Shown here: positions 8,329 to 14,920 of the stretch, in pieces | How positions within the stretch are numbered: the stretch's first letter is position 1 | How the letters are laid out: each line of letters begins with the position of its first letter | DNA from: Oscillospiraceae bacterium | GTDB lineage: Bacteria > Bacillota > Clostridia > Oscillospirales > CAG-272 | Direction: 5' to 3' | Length of the DNA stretch: 43,527 bases | Assembly (NCBI GenBank): GCA_015064185.1 | Contig: SVSS01000011.1 | Coordinates: 1 to 43,527, forward strand | Notes under the pieces: generated by a model | The model's database searches: none | What the model was told of the DNA's origin: nothing | The model's input: only the letters and a program-made list of their open reading frames with translations | Made by a program: the position numbers and the translations under genes

Positions 8329-8405
8329 GGAGGCGTAGCTCAGTTGGTCAGAGCGCACGGTTCACATCCGTGAGGTCATGGGTTCGAGCCCCCTCGTCTC
8401 CACCA
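8329..8405 (+). tRNA. tRNA-Val (anticodon CAC)
   Basis: The acceptor stem GGAGGCG pairs with CGTCTCC; the anticodon stem CACGG/CCGTG encloses TTCACAT, reading CAC. The T-arm has GGTTCGAGCCC and the encoded end is ACCA. It shares the promoter of tRNA-Pro; the 97-base spacer between them contains small hairpins (CCCCGATCATCGGGG near 8247; AGGCGAAG/CTTCGCCT at 8294-8323) that could guide processing. Its T-arm and acceptor sequence is copied in the repeats downstream. Confidence 0.97.
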
Positions 8406-8468
8406 TAACGAAAAGGCACCCGTTTGGGTGCCTTTTTGCTTTGGTGCGCCTCGGGGGTGTGAGAACCC
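8379..8468 (+). repeat. Long palindrome centred on the tRNA-Val terminator, with an inverted copy of the tRNA 3' end
   Basis: The left arm (8380-8421) runs from the T-loop through the acceptor stem and CCA to the terminator stem. The right arm (8426-8468), read in reverse complement, gives GGTTC, a C-rich block, a CACCA-like end, then AAAAAGGCACCC, parallel to the tRNA. Pairing is strongest at the terminator and weaker through the acceptor region. Confidence 0.75.
8411..8437 (+). terminator. Intrinsic terminator of the tRNA-Pro/tRNA-Val transcript
   Basis: GGCACCC (8415-8421), four-base loop, GGGTGCC (8426-8432), then TTTTT. It begins 6 bases past the CCA end of tRNA-Val. Confidence 0.92.
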
Positions 8469-8472
8469 ATAT

Positions 8473-8532
8473 GGGAAGAATGCCGATTTTGCAAGGCAAA
8501 CGGCGGTGTTTAGCCGCCGAGGCATTCTGTTT
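8473..8532. repeat. AGAATGCC hairpin element, Val-locus copy 1
   Basis: GGGAAGAATGCC at the left and GGCATTCTGTTT at the right form the outer stem; an inner GGCGG/CCGCC hairpin surrounds TGTTTAG. It is nearly identical to 8652-8711 and clearly related to 21102-21162. Confidence 0.8.
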
Positions 8533-8651
8533 ATTTTGGGCACGAGTGCCCGAAATGGACGAGCCCCCTCGCACGCCGCACCCGTTTGGGTGCCTTTTCG
8601 TTATGGCTCGACTCGGGGTGCGAGAACCCACTGTTTTGCGCAGCAAAACAT

Positions 8652-8711
8652 GGGAAGAATGCCGATTTTGCAAGGCAAACGGCGGTGTTCAGCCGCCGAG
8701 GCATTCTGTTT
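8652..8711. repeat. AGAATGCC hairpin element, Val-locus copy 2
   Basis: It is almost the same sequence as 8473-8532; the inner loop reads TGTTCAG instead of TGTTTAG. It is preceded by a TGTTTTGC/GCAAAACA hairpin that replaces the CCCATATGGG of copy 1. Confidence 0.8.
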
Positions 8712-8856
8712 ATTTCGGGCACGAGTGCCCAAAATGGACGAGCCCCCTCGCACGCCGCACCCTTTTAGGTGCCTTTTCGTTATGGCTCGACTCAGCACCC
8801 CCTAAACCATCTTTTTCATTATTTTTTCCTTAAATCAACTTCTTTCTCATTTTCGG

Positions 8857-8885
8857 TTGACAATTCTCTCATTTTAGTATAAAAT
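8857..8885 (+). promoter_or_regulatory. Predicted promoter of the cysteine synthase gene
   Basis: TTGACA (8857-8862), 17-base spacer, TAAAAT (8880-8885); an alternative -10, TATAAA, starts at 8878. It lies about 30 bases before the start codon. Confidence 0.72.
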
Positions 8886-8914
8886 TTTAACAGACTATAT
8901 TTTGAGGTAGCTAC

Positions 8915-9841
8915 ATGATTTGTAATTCTATTTTAGATGCACTTGGCAATACGCCCCTGATTCGGCTCTCGCGCCTTGCCGACCCCGAGGGTGCGGAAAT
9001 TCTTGTAAAATTCGAAGGGCTGAACGTCGGTGGCTCTATCAAAACGCGCACGGCTTACAATATGATCCTGGCGGCAGAACGCGAAGGGCTGATCACACCC
9101 GACACGATCATTGTTGAGCCCACCAGCGGAAATCAAGGCATTGGGCTTGCGCTTGTTGGCGCAGTACGCGGCTACAAAACCAAGATCATTATGCCCGATT
9201 CTGTCAGTGAGGAGCGCCGCAAGCTTGTGGAGCACTACGGTGCCGAGGTCATTCTCATCCATGATGCGGGCAATATCGGCGACTGCATTGAGGAGTGCCT
9301 GCAAACGGCGCTGCGCATGCAACGCGAGGATCCGCGCGTGTTTGTGCCCCAGCAATTTGAAAACCCCAACAACGTAGATATTCAGCGCAAGCAAACGGGT
9401 GTTGAGATCCTCGAGCAGGTAAACGGCCCGATCCACGGCTTTTGCTCGGGCATTGGCACGGGCGGTACGATCACAGGCATTGGTGAAACGCTGAAGGCTG
9501 CAAATCCCGACATGGAAATCTGGGCAGTTGAGCCTGAGCACGCGGCGATCCTTTCGGGGGGATCTATCGGCACCCACCTGCAAATGGGCATTGGTGACGG
9601 GCTCATCCCCGCCATTCTCAACCAAAACATTTATAATGACATCTGCATTGTAAAGGATGAAGAAGCGTTATCCACAGCCAAACGGCTTGCCAGCGAGGAA
9701 GGTATTATGTGCGGCATTTCCAGCGGCACAAACGTGGCAGCGGCAATCAAGCTTGCCAAAAAGCTGGGAAAAGGCAAAACCGTAGTAACCGTGTTGCCCG
9801 ACACTGCCGAGCGCTATTTTTCAACCCCTCTTTTTGAATAA
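8915..9841 (+). CDS. cysK: Cysteine synthase (O-acetylserine sulfhydrylase) family, PLP-dependent
   Basis: 308 residues, the usual length. Expected reaction: O-acetylserine plus sulfide to cysteine, in the cytoplasm. Motifs: NVGGSIKTR with the PLP lysine Lys43, PTSGNQGIG (69-77) for substrate binding, GIGTGGTITG for the cofactor phosphate, GISSGTN, and the ending LPDTAERYFSTPLF, which is typical of CysK. Two differences from the common CysK pattern are visible: the lysine is followed by TR rather than DR, and the loop has NQG rather than NTG, so an alternative amino-acid donor is possible. GAGGTAG precedes the start. It is a single gene with its own promoter between two tRNA loci. Confidence 0.93.
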   Translation: MICNSILDALGNTPLIRLSRLADPEGAEILVKFEGLNVGGSIKTRTAYNMILAAEREGLITPDTIIVEPTSGNQGIGLALVGAVRGYKTKIIMPDSVSEERRKLVEHYGAEVILIHDAGNIGDCIEECLQTALRMQREDPRVFVPQQFENPNNVDIQRKQTGVEILEQVNGPIHGFCSGIGTGGTITGIGETLKAANPDMEIWAVEPEHAAILSGGSIGTHLQMGIGDGLIPAILNQNIYNDICIVKDEEALSTAKRLASEEGIMCGISSGTNVAAAIKLAKKLGKGKTVVTVLPDTAERYFSTPLFE

Positions 9842-9870
9842 AACTTTTTCAATTTTTTTAAAAAATAGTA

Positions 9871-9899
9871 TTGACAACCCCCTTTTTGTGTGCTATAAT
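9871..9899 (+). promoter_or_regulatory. Promoter of tRNA-Arg
   Basis: TTGACA (9871-9876), 17-base spacer, TATAAT (9894-9899), preceded by TGC. Confidence 0.88.
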
Positions 9900-9925
9900 A
9901 CCGAAGTACGCCGAAAGGGGTATAT

Positions 9926-10002
9926 GCGGCATTAGCTCAGCCGGATAGAGTGCCTGGCTACGAACCAGTAGGTCGGGGGTTCGAATCCCTCATGCCGCGC
10001 CA
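9926..10002 (+). tRNA. tRNA-Arg (anticodon ACG)
   Basis: The acceptor stem GCGGCAT pairs with ATGCCGC, followed by G and an encoded CCA. The anticodon loop CTACGAA reads ACG (A34 normally becomes inosine in tRNA-Arg). The first pair of the anticodon stem is a C/U mismatch; the other four pair. The T-arm has GGTTCGAATCC. Confidence 0.96.
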
Positions 10003-10063
10003 TAACAAAAGGGTCGCCCTTGTGGCGACCCTTTTGTTATGGCGCAGCATGGGTTGATTCGAA
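9980..10063 (+). repeat. Long palindrome centred on the tRNA-Arg terminator, with an inverted copy of the tRNA 3' end
   Basis: The left arm includes GTTCGAATC, CATGCCGCGCCA (T-arm, acceptor and CCA) and the terminator arm. The reverse complement of the right arm reads CTTCGAATC, CATGCTGCGCCA, then the same terminator arm. Over the 27 bases nearest the loop the arms differ at a single position. This is the clearest of the three tRNA-mimic palindromes. Confidence 0.88.
10007..10038 (+). terminator. Intrinsic terminator of tRNA-Arg
   Basis: AAAAGGGTCGCC (10007-10018), short loop, GGCGACCCTTTT (10024-10035), then GTT. The A and T flanks make it able to work in either direction. Confidence 0.88.
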
Positions 10064-10280
10064 GCTCCCTCTGCGAGCCTTGGTTCGCAGAATGGGGTTC
10101 GCATACCCCGACCGAAGATCGAAGAGCTTGCTCTTCAGGCGCAGGGCGTGGGTATCTTCGCGCGCCGCGCGAATACCCCTCATGCCGCCCTTGTGGCGAC
10201 CCTTTTGTTATGCCTCAGCATGGGTTGATTCGAAGCTCCCTCTGCGAGCCTTGGTTCGCAGAATGGGGTTCGCATACCCC
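10016..10280 (+). repeat. Direct repeat of the tRNA-Arg terminator half and downstream hairpins
   Basis: 10016-10109 and 10187-10280 are the same 94 bases with only a few changes, 171 bases apart. Each holds the right terminator arm, the inverted tRNA 3' end, a CTGCGA/TTCGCAG hairpin and GGGGTTCGCATACCCC. Just before the second copy, 10171-10189 carries CGAATACCCCTCATGCCGCC-like sequence, a partial direct copy of the tRNA-Arg 3' end, 188 bases after the original. Confidence 0.88.
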
Positions 10281-10289
10281 TCACCCCAA

Positions 10290-10320
10290 TCATAACCACC
10301 CGTCAAACGGGTGGTTATGA
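10290..10320. repeat. Isolated ACCACCCG hairpin unit of the dispersed repeat
   Basis: TCATAACCACCCG, a TCAAA loop, CGGGTGGTTATGA: a perfect 13-base stem. The core ACCACCCGTCAAACGGGTGGT is shared with the repeats at 1-126 and 37301-37430. It is followed by TTTAA, so it could act as a weak terminator. Confidence 0.8.
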
Positions 10321-10380
10321 TTTAAGGAATACCTCTGACCTCTTTGGGCAACACTGTTTTAGAGAGGCGGTGAACAATGC

Positions 10381-11004
10381 ATGAACGAGAGATACGCAGT
10401 AAAAACCCTATCCCTTTTAACCGTTACATTGGCGGTCTACTTAATTTTATGGCAAGCGCTTGTTCGTTATTTTGATTTCCCCGTATACTATTACGGGCGG
10501 CTTATTGAGGTGCTTTCGCTCATTTTATTTGCAGCACTCGCGTTTTCCACGCCCATGAGATTTGAAGAGATGGGCATCATCGTGCCACGTTCCACGCTTT
10601 TTCGTTCCTTGGCGTTGGGTACGGCTGTTGGACTTTTATTCGTTGTGGGCTTGATCGCCTCGCGTGCCGTGCTCGGGCTTGAAATAGCCTTTTCTTGGCA
10701 CATTCGGGGGGATATTTCGCGCGCGACCTATTTTTTGGTTGCTCCTTTTCAAGAGGTGCTCGCCAAAAGTGTGATGCTTTACAGCTTCGAGCTGGTTTTT
10801 GATAGGCAGCATCCGCACGTGTCAAATTTCATGTCAGCGCTTACCTTTGGGGCGTTTCACGTGGTATACGGCATTAAAATGATGCTGCTTGCCATGCTGT
10901 TATCCCTGATAACGGGGTGGATATTTCGGCGCGAGCGCTGCGTGTGGGGATGCGCCGTGGCGCATTTTGCCTGCGGATTTTTTCCCGTATGCTTCGGGTT
11001 TTAA
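10381..11004 (+). CDS. Polytopic membrane protein resembling CPBP/CAAX-type intramembrane proteases, active site altered
   Basis: 207 residues with about six membrane segments. The architecture and the three conserved regions resemble the CPBP (Abi/Rce1) family: PFQEVLAKS where the family has EExxxR, then LTFGAFHVVYG matching FxxxH, then AVAHFACGFF matching the third motif with His. The first glutamate is replaced by Gln and the Arg by Lys, so proteolytic activity is doubtful; it may be a non-catalytic relative. GAGGCGG lies about ten bases before the ATG at 10381. A DUF6472 gene with its own promoter follows. The family link is inferred from motif order, not from overall identity. Confidence 0.65.
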   Translation: MNERYAVKTLSLLTVTLAVYLILWQALVRYFDFPVYYYGRLIEVLSLILFAALAFSTPMRFEEMGIIVPRSTLFRSLALGTAVGLLFVVGLIASRAVLGLEIAFSWHIRGDISRATYFLVAPFQEVLAKSVMLYSFELVFDRQHPHVSNFMSALTFGAFHVVYGIKMMLLAMLLSLITGWIFRRERCVWGCAVAHFACGFFPVCFGF

Positions 11005-11008
11005 CGGC

Positions 11009-11037
11009 TTGCAAAATTCCTTGACATGTGCTATACT
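11009..11037 (+). promoter_or_regulatory. Predicted promoter of the DUF6472 gene
   Basis: TTGCAA (11009-11014), 17-base spacer, TATACT (11032-11037) preceded by TGC. A TTGACA at 11021 is too close to the -10 box to serve it. Confidence 0.6.
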
Positions 11038-11070
11038 TTTAGCAACCGCTTTTAAAAGGGAGGGCACACG

Positions 11071-11271
11071 ATGTCAACGCAACAGAAAAAGCTGCCGCAA
11101 TCAAGCTGCGAGAGCTGCGAGTTTTACGATTATGACGAATACTACGAGGAATATACCTGCTCGATGCGCCTTGACGAGGATGAGATGCGAAGATTTCTCA
11201 CGCGCGAAACCGCCTCCTGCCCCTATTACCGCTTTTACGATGAATATAAAAGCGTACACAAGCAAATCTGA
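11071..11271 (+). CDS. Small DUF6472 family protein, cysteine-containing
   Basis: 66 residues, very acidic and tyrosine-rich. Four cysteines appear as CESC near the N-terminus, one in EYTCSMRLDEDEM, and one in ASCPYYRFYDEY. This layout (CxxC, C, ... CPYY followed by a DEY motif) matches the DUF6472 family of Clostridia as I remember it. Four spaced cysteines suggest a metal site. AAAAGGGAGGGCACACG precedes the ATG. Its own promoter and terminator make it a single-gene unit. Function unknown. Confidence 0.8.
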   Translation: MSTQQKKLPQSSCESCEFYDYDEYYEEYTCSMRLDEDEMRRFLTRETASCPYYRFYDEYKSVHKQI

Positions 11272-11282
11272 AAAAGCTGCAA

Positions 11283-11321
11283 AATGCCCTGCCTGCACCT
11301 TGGTGTTGGCAGGGTATTTTT
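11283..11321 (+). terminator. Intrinsic terminator of the DUF6472 gene
   Basis: AATGCCCTGCC (11283-11293), 14-base loop, GGCAGGGTATT (11308-11318), then TTT. Confidence 0.82.
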
Positions 11322-11387
11322 GGCAATATTTTATAAAATGTAGAAAAATTCATAAAAAAATCACACAACCTGACGAAAAAATAGAGC

Positions 11388-11418
11388 TTGACAGTTGATT
11401 TATGCGCAACAATATGAT
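11388..11418 (+). promoter_or_regulatory. Possible promoter of the ABC exporter operon
   Basis: TTGACA (11388-11393) with TATGAT (11413-11418) at a 19-base spacing. The -35 box is perfect but the spacing is long, so the exact -10 is uncertain. Confidence 0.5.
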
Positions 11419-11476
11419 AAAATATTTCTATCTGTAAAAACCGCGGCACTCACCCTGCCGCTGAAAGGAACTACAT

Positions 11477-12550
11477 ATGATAAAAATCGATCATCTGGTC
11501 AAAAACTACGGTGCCAACCGCGCGGTTGACGACATCAGCTTTGAGGTCGCCCCCGGTGAGATCGTAGGGTTGCTGGGCCCCAACGGCGCCGGAAAAAGCA
11601 CGACCATGAATATTCTCGCAGGCTACCTCTCCTCAACCTCGGGGCGTGTGCTGGTAGATGGGCTTAACGTGCTTGATCAGCCGCTTGAGGTCAAGCGCCG
11701 CATCGGGTATCTGCCCGAGCAGCCCCCTCTTTACCTTGATATGACGGTAGAGGAATACCTCATTTTCGTCTACAATCTCAAGGGCTGTACCCTCAACCGC
11801 ACCAAGCACCTGCAGGAGATCTGCGAGGTGGTAAAGCTTACCGATGTGTACAAGCGCCTGATCAAAAATCTTTCCAAGGGCTTCCGTCAGCGCGTTGGCA
11901 TTGCGCAAGCACTGATCGGCAATCCCCCCGTTATCATTTTTGACGAGCCGACCGTCGGGCTTGACCCCAAGCAGATCATTGAGATCCGCAACCTTATCCG
12001 CACCCTCGGGCGCGACCATACCGTTATTCTCTCCACGCATATTCTGCAGGAGGTACAAGCCGTATGCGACCGCATTATCATCATCAACAAGGGGCGCGTG
12101 GTGGCAGACGAGCTCACAGAAAACATCAACCGCGTGGGCGCAAGCTGCAACCGCTATCAAGCAAAGATCTGCGGACCGCAGCGCGAGGTGCTTTCCATGC
12201 TCCGCGACCGCAGCGATGTGGTGTTTGCTGAGGCGCTCTCCGCGCGTGACGGCGAGGCTTATGTGTACCACATTGAAAGCACAAAAGGCATTGATATTCG
12301 CAAGTCGCTGTTCTATGCACTCTCCGCCAAAGGCTGGCCTCTGATCGGGCTTGAAACGCTTGGCATGAACCTTGAGGACATCTTTATCACCGTTGTCGAT
12401 AAGACCAGCGACACGGCAGGACAAAGAAAGCAAGGGCGGGCAGGCAAAAAGAGCCCCTCTCGCAGCGCCGAAAAAGACATTGCGCAATCCATTCTTGATG
12501 CCACTGCCGCAAAGCAGGAAAGCATTGCACCCTATGAGGGCGACGAATAA
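11477..12550 (+). CDS. ABC transporter ATP-binding protein (GldA/ABC-2 type)
   Basis: 357 residues. Nucleotide-binding domain in the first ~220: Walker A GPNGAGKST (34-42), Q-loop region YLPEQPPLYLDMT, signature LSKGFRQRVGIAQAL, Walker B VIIFDEP, and the switch His in STHILQEV. A C-terminal extension of about 135 residues follows, ending in a Ser/Lys/Arg-rich tail (KKSPSRSAEKD). This subunit powers an ABC-2 exporter. AAAGGAACTACAT precedes the start. It is the first gene of four: ATPase, permease, GldG-like protein, DUF4340 protein. The exported substrate is unknown. Confidence 0.93.
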   Translation: MIKIDHLVKNYGANRAVDDISFEVAPGEIVGLLGPNGAGKSTTMNILAGYLSSTSGRVLVDGLNVLDQPLEVKRRIGYLPEQPPLYLDMTVEEYLIFVYNLKGCTLNRTKHLQEICEVVKLTDVYKRLIKNLSKGFRQRVGIAQALIGNPPVIIFDEPTVGLDPKQIIEIRNLIRTLGRDHTVILSTHILQEVQAVCDRIIIINKGRVVADELTENINRVGASCNRYQAKICGPQREVLSMLRDRSDVVFAEALSARDGEAYVYHIESTKGIDIRKSLFYALSAKGWPLIGLETLGMNLEDIFITVVDKTSDTAGQRKQGRAGKKSPSRSAEKDIAQSILDATAAKQESIAPYEGDE

Positions 12551-12570
12551 AACGCCTAAGTTCCAAAGAT

Positions 12571-12587
12571 CGTGCCGCCACGGCACG
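12571..12587 (+). other. Short hairpin between the ABC ATPase and permease genes
   Basis: CGTGCC, GCCA, CGGCACG pair perfectly; AAAAAGAAAGGAG follows. No U-tract follows on the plus strand, so it is not a terminator; it could stabilise mRNA or affect initiation at the permease start. Confidence 0.5.
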
Positions 12588-12631
12588 AAAAAGAAAGGAG
12601 TGCCCACCACCCGCGGGCTGACCGAAATACT

Positions 12632-13375
12632 ATGTTTGCTATTTTTAAAAAGGAGCTGCGTGCATATTTTACAACACCGATCGGATTTGTATATTCCGGT
12701 GTATTTCTTGCAGCAGCCGCACTGATCTGTGCCTTTACCACCTTGCAGCAGGCAAGCTATAATACATCCTCGTATTTTCAGTACCTGCTCTTCACCTTCA
12801 TCGTGCTGATCCCTCTTCTCACGATGCGTATGTTTTCTGAGGAGCGCAAAACAAGGACCGAGCAGCTGCTGCTCACGGCTCCCATTACCATTACGGGCAT
12901 GGTGCTTGGCAAATATTTTGCGGCTCTTACGCTTTTTGCCTCAACCGTGCTGGCTTCGTGCCTAAACTTTGTTCCCTTGCTTGGCTACACCATTGCTGAG
13001 CAGGCTGCCTCGACCTCAGACACTCACATTGGCCCTGTTGGCGGTCAGCTTGTGGGCTGCTTGCTTGGTGTTCTGCTCATCGGTGCTGCGTTCATTGCCA
13101 TCGGCCTTTTCATATCCTCGCTGACCGAAAACCAGCTTGCCTCCGCCGTGATCACCATTGCCGTGCTGGCGGTGCTGATCTTTGTGGGCATTGTCGCCGC
13201 GCAAGTCAATTCAAGCGTGGTACGCACTATCCTCAGCTCGATCTCCGTTCTGAGCCGCTATGATAACTTTTCGCTTGGCTTGTTTGATTTTTCCGCTCTG
13301 CTGTATTATGTATCGATCAGCGGTGTGTTTATTTTCCTTACGGTGCGCATTTACGAAAAGCGCCGTTGGGGTTGA
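12632..13375 (+). CDS. ABC-2 type permease subunit (GldF-like)
   Basis: 247 residues with six membrane segments. MFAIFKKELRAYFTTPIGFVYSGVF is split across the N-terminal amphipathic stretch and first segment; the phrase TPIGFVY is typical of this permease family. RMFSEERKTRTEQLLLTAPI is the cytoplasmic coupling region. The start at 12632 fits the family; an in-frame GTG at 12572 would add 20 polar residues and is less likely, although the best AAAGGAG lies about 30 bases before 12632 rather than close to it. It assembles with the upstream ATPase. Confidence 0.88.
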   Translation: MFAIFKKELRAYFTTPIGFVYSGVFLAAAALICAFTTLQQASYNTSSYFQYLLFTFIVLIPLLTMRMFSEERKTRTEQLLLTAPITITGMVLGKYFAALTLFASTVLASCLNFVPLLGYTIAEQAASTSDTHIGPVGGQLVGCLLGVLLIGAAFIAIGLFISSLTENQLASAVITIAVLAVLIFVGIVAAQVNSSVVRTILSSISVLSRYDNFSLGLFDFSALLYYVSISGVFIFLTVRIYEKRRWG

Positions 13376-13390
13376 TCGGAGGTGCTACAC

Positions 13391-14920
13391 ATGAATCTGA
13401 CACATACCAAAAAATTCCGTCACGGTAGCGTTTCCATTGCGCTTACCGTTATTGTGATCGCTGCGGTCATTCTTCTGAATGCCATTTTCACGGCACTTTC
13501 GCAAAAATATCTTTGGTACATCGACATGACGCCCGAGCCTCGCTTCACCCTCTCAGAGGAAGCGAAGCAGGTCCTTGAAAACATGGATACCTCAAAGGAG
13601 GTAAACATCATTCTTTGCGATGAAAAATACGCATGGGAGGAGGACACCATCCAGCTTGAGGTCTTGAAGACTGCTCTTGATATCGAATTGCTCTTCCCGA
13701 ATGTACATGTCCGCTATACCGATATTTACACCAATCCCTCGTCGGTGAGCGAATACCGTGAGCTCACGGGCAAAAACATTACCACACAAAGCGTCATCGT
13801 CACCTGCGGGAATGCCGTGCGCGTGTATAATCTTGAGGACTTCTTTGTGCTTGACAGCCAAGACTACGTCAGCGGCTATGACGGAGAGCAGGTGTTTGTT
13901 TCCTCCTTGCTTTCCGTAACCCAGGCAAGTGCCCCCATGGCCTGCATCACCAGCAACCACGGTGAGGCCTACAGTGAAGCGCTCCTTCAGCTCCTTGAGC
14001 AGATCGGCTTCCAGATCAAGGCAGTGGATCTCACAAAGGAGGACCTACCCGCCGAGTGCCGCTTGCTCGTGATCTTTGACCCGCAATCCGACTTTGTGGT
14101 AGGTGGCCTTTCCGACGTTTCCGAGATCAGCAAGATCGAGGAATTTCTTGACAAAAACAATTCGATGATGGTATTTGTCGACAAGGACACGCCTTATCTG
14201 CAAAACCTTGAACAGCTGCTTGCTGAGTGGGGCATTGAGATCGCGCGCACCGATGACAACGACAACACCGTGATCGAGGACCTTGCTTCCTCTTTGACGG
14301 TGAACGGCTACACCAACAAGGCCATCTACGAAGAGGGCGGCATGGGTGCTGATATCACAAAGCACATGCGTGAGAATGCTGTTCCGAAAACGGTTGCCTT
14401 CCCCAACACCACATCCCTGCGCTTCTCCTCACTTTACCAGGAAACGCGCTTTGACGGCTATCGCTCCGCACACTATTCAGGCAATGTAGAGCGCCGTACC
14501 TGCTACAACGTCTTCTTCTCCTCAGCTACCGCCGTTGCTAAGGCAAAGGGCGAAACTGTATCCGAGGCATCGGCAGATCTGCCCTACACCTATATGATGC
14601 TTTCCTGCCAATCGGATGCGGATGATGCAAATAACGCGGTCACGCACTCCTTTGTGTTGGCATGTGCCTCTACCGACTTTGCCGCACCGGCAGCTCTGAA
14701 TCGAAGCTATGGCAACGCATCTGTGCTCTCCTACGCATGCAACACCATGGGCAGCTTGGTCGTACCCGTATCGCTTGACTGCAAATATTACGCCAGCATG
14801 GAGATCACCAGCATTACCGCCAAGGCGGCAACGCAGTTTACCGTGATCTTCACCGTAGTTCCCGCTTCTATCGTATTCATCGCCGGCATTTATGTGATGA
14901 TAAGGAGAAAGCACGCATGA
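13391..14920 (+). CDS. GldG-like ABC exporter auxiliary protein
   Basis: 509 residues. One N-terminal membrane segment (about 17-38), a large extracytoplasmic domain, and a C-terminal membrane segment (about 483-504) before RRKHA. Features of the GldG/ABC_transp_aux family: early MTPEPRFTLSEEAKQVLENM, VNIILCDE, then an NHGEAYSEALLQLLEQIGF stretch and IEEFLDKNNSMMVFVDKDTP. The start at 13391 is set by CGGAGGTGCTACAC; the GTG three codons upstream overlaps that site. These proteins are thought to work with ABC-2 exporters; the role is not defined. The stop overlaps the next start by 4 bases. Confidence 0.82.
   Translation: MNLTHTKKFRHGSVSIALTVIVIAAVILLNAIFTALSQKYLWYIDMTPEPRFTLSEEAKQVLENMDTSKEVNIILCDEKYAWEEDTIQLEVLKTALDIELLFPNVHVRYTDIYTNPSSVSEYRELTGKNITTQSVIVTCGNAVRVYNLEDFFVLDSQDYVSGYDGEQVFVSSLLSVTQASAPMACITSNHGEAYSEALLQLLEQIGFQIKAVDLTKEDLPAECRLLVIFDPQSDFVVGGLSDVSEISKIEEFLDKNNSMMVFVDKDTPYLQNLEQLLAEWGIEIARTDDNDNTVIEDLASSLTVNGYTNKAIYEEGGMGADITKHMRENAVPKTVAFPNTTSLRFSSLYQETRFDGYRSAHYSGNVERRTCYNVFFSSATAVAKAKGETVSEASADLPYTYMMLSCQSDADDANNAVTHSFVLACASTDFAAPAALNRSYGNASVLSYACNTMGSLVVPVSLDCKYYASMEITSITAKAATQFTVIFTVVPASIVFIAGIYVMIRRKHA

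Larger units (their letters stand above)
8386..8795 (+). repeat. Tandem array of tRNA-Val 3'-end-derived units
   Basis: Direct copies of GAGCCCCCTCG, the tRNA T-arm/acceptor sequence, occur at 8386 (in the tRNA), 8561 and 8740, a spacing of 175 and 179. Each copy is followed by a terminator-like hairpin with GTGCCTTTT and, in the first two units, by an inverted GAGAACCC end, an AGAATGCC hairpin, a GGGCACGAGTGCCC hairpin and GGAC before the next copy. The third unit is cut off after the CTCGACTCAG at 8795. Short reading frames here follow the repeat and are not convincing genes. Confidence 0.8.

Noticed and set aside
8440-8780. Possible CRISPR-like array
   Set aside because: Only two full units of about 175 bases with conserved interiors; no unique spacers and no cas genes.
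8378-8833. Overlapping plus- and minus-strand frames of 60-150 codons downstream of tRNA-Val
   Set aside because: All follow the tandem repeat and include a tRNA 3' end; several frames are open only because the repeat unit is free of stops.
12572-12631. Twenty-codon N-terminal extension of the ABC permease starting at GTG
   Set aside because: It includes an intergenic hairpin and encodes polar residues not seen in the family; retained only as an alternative.
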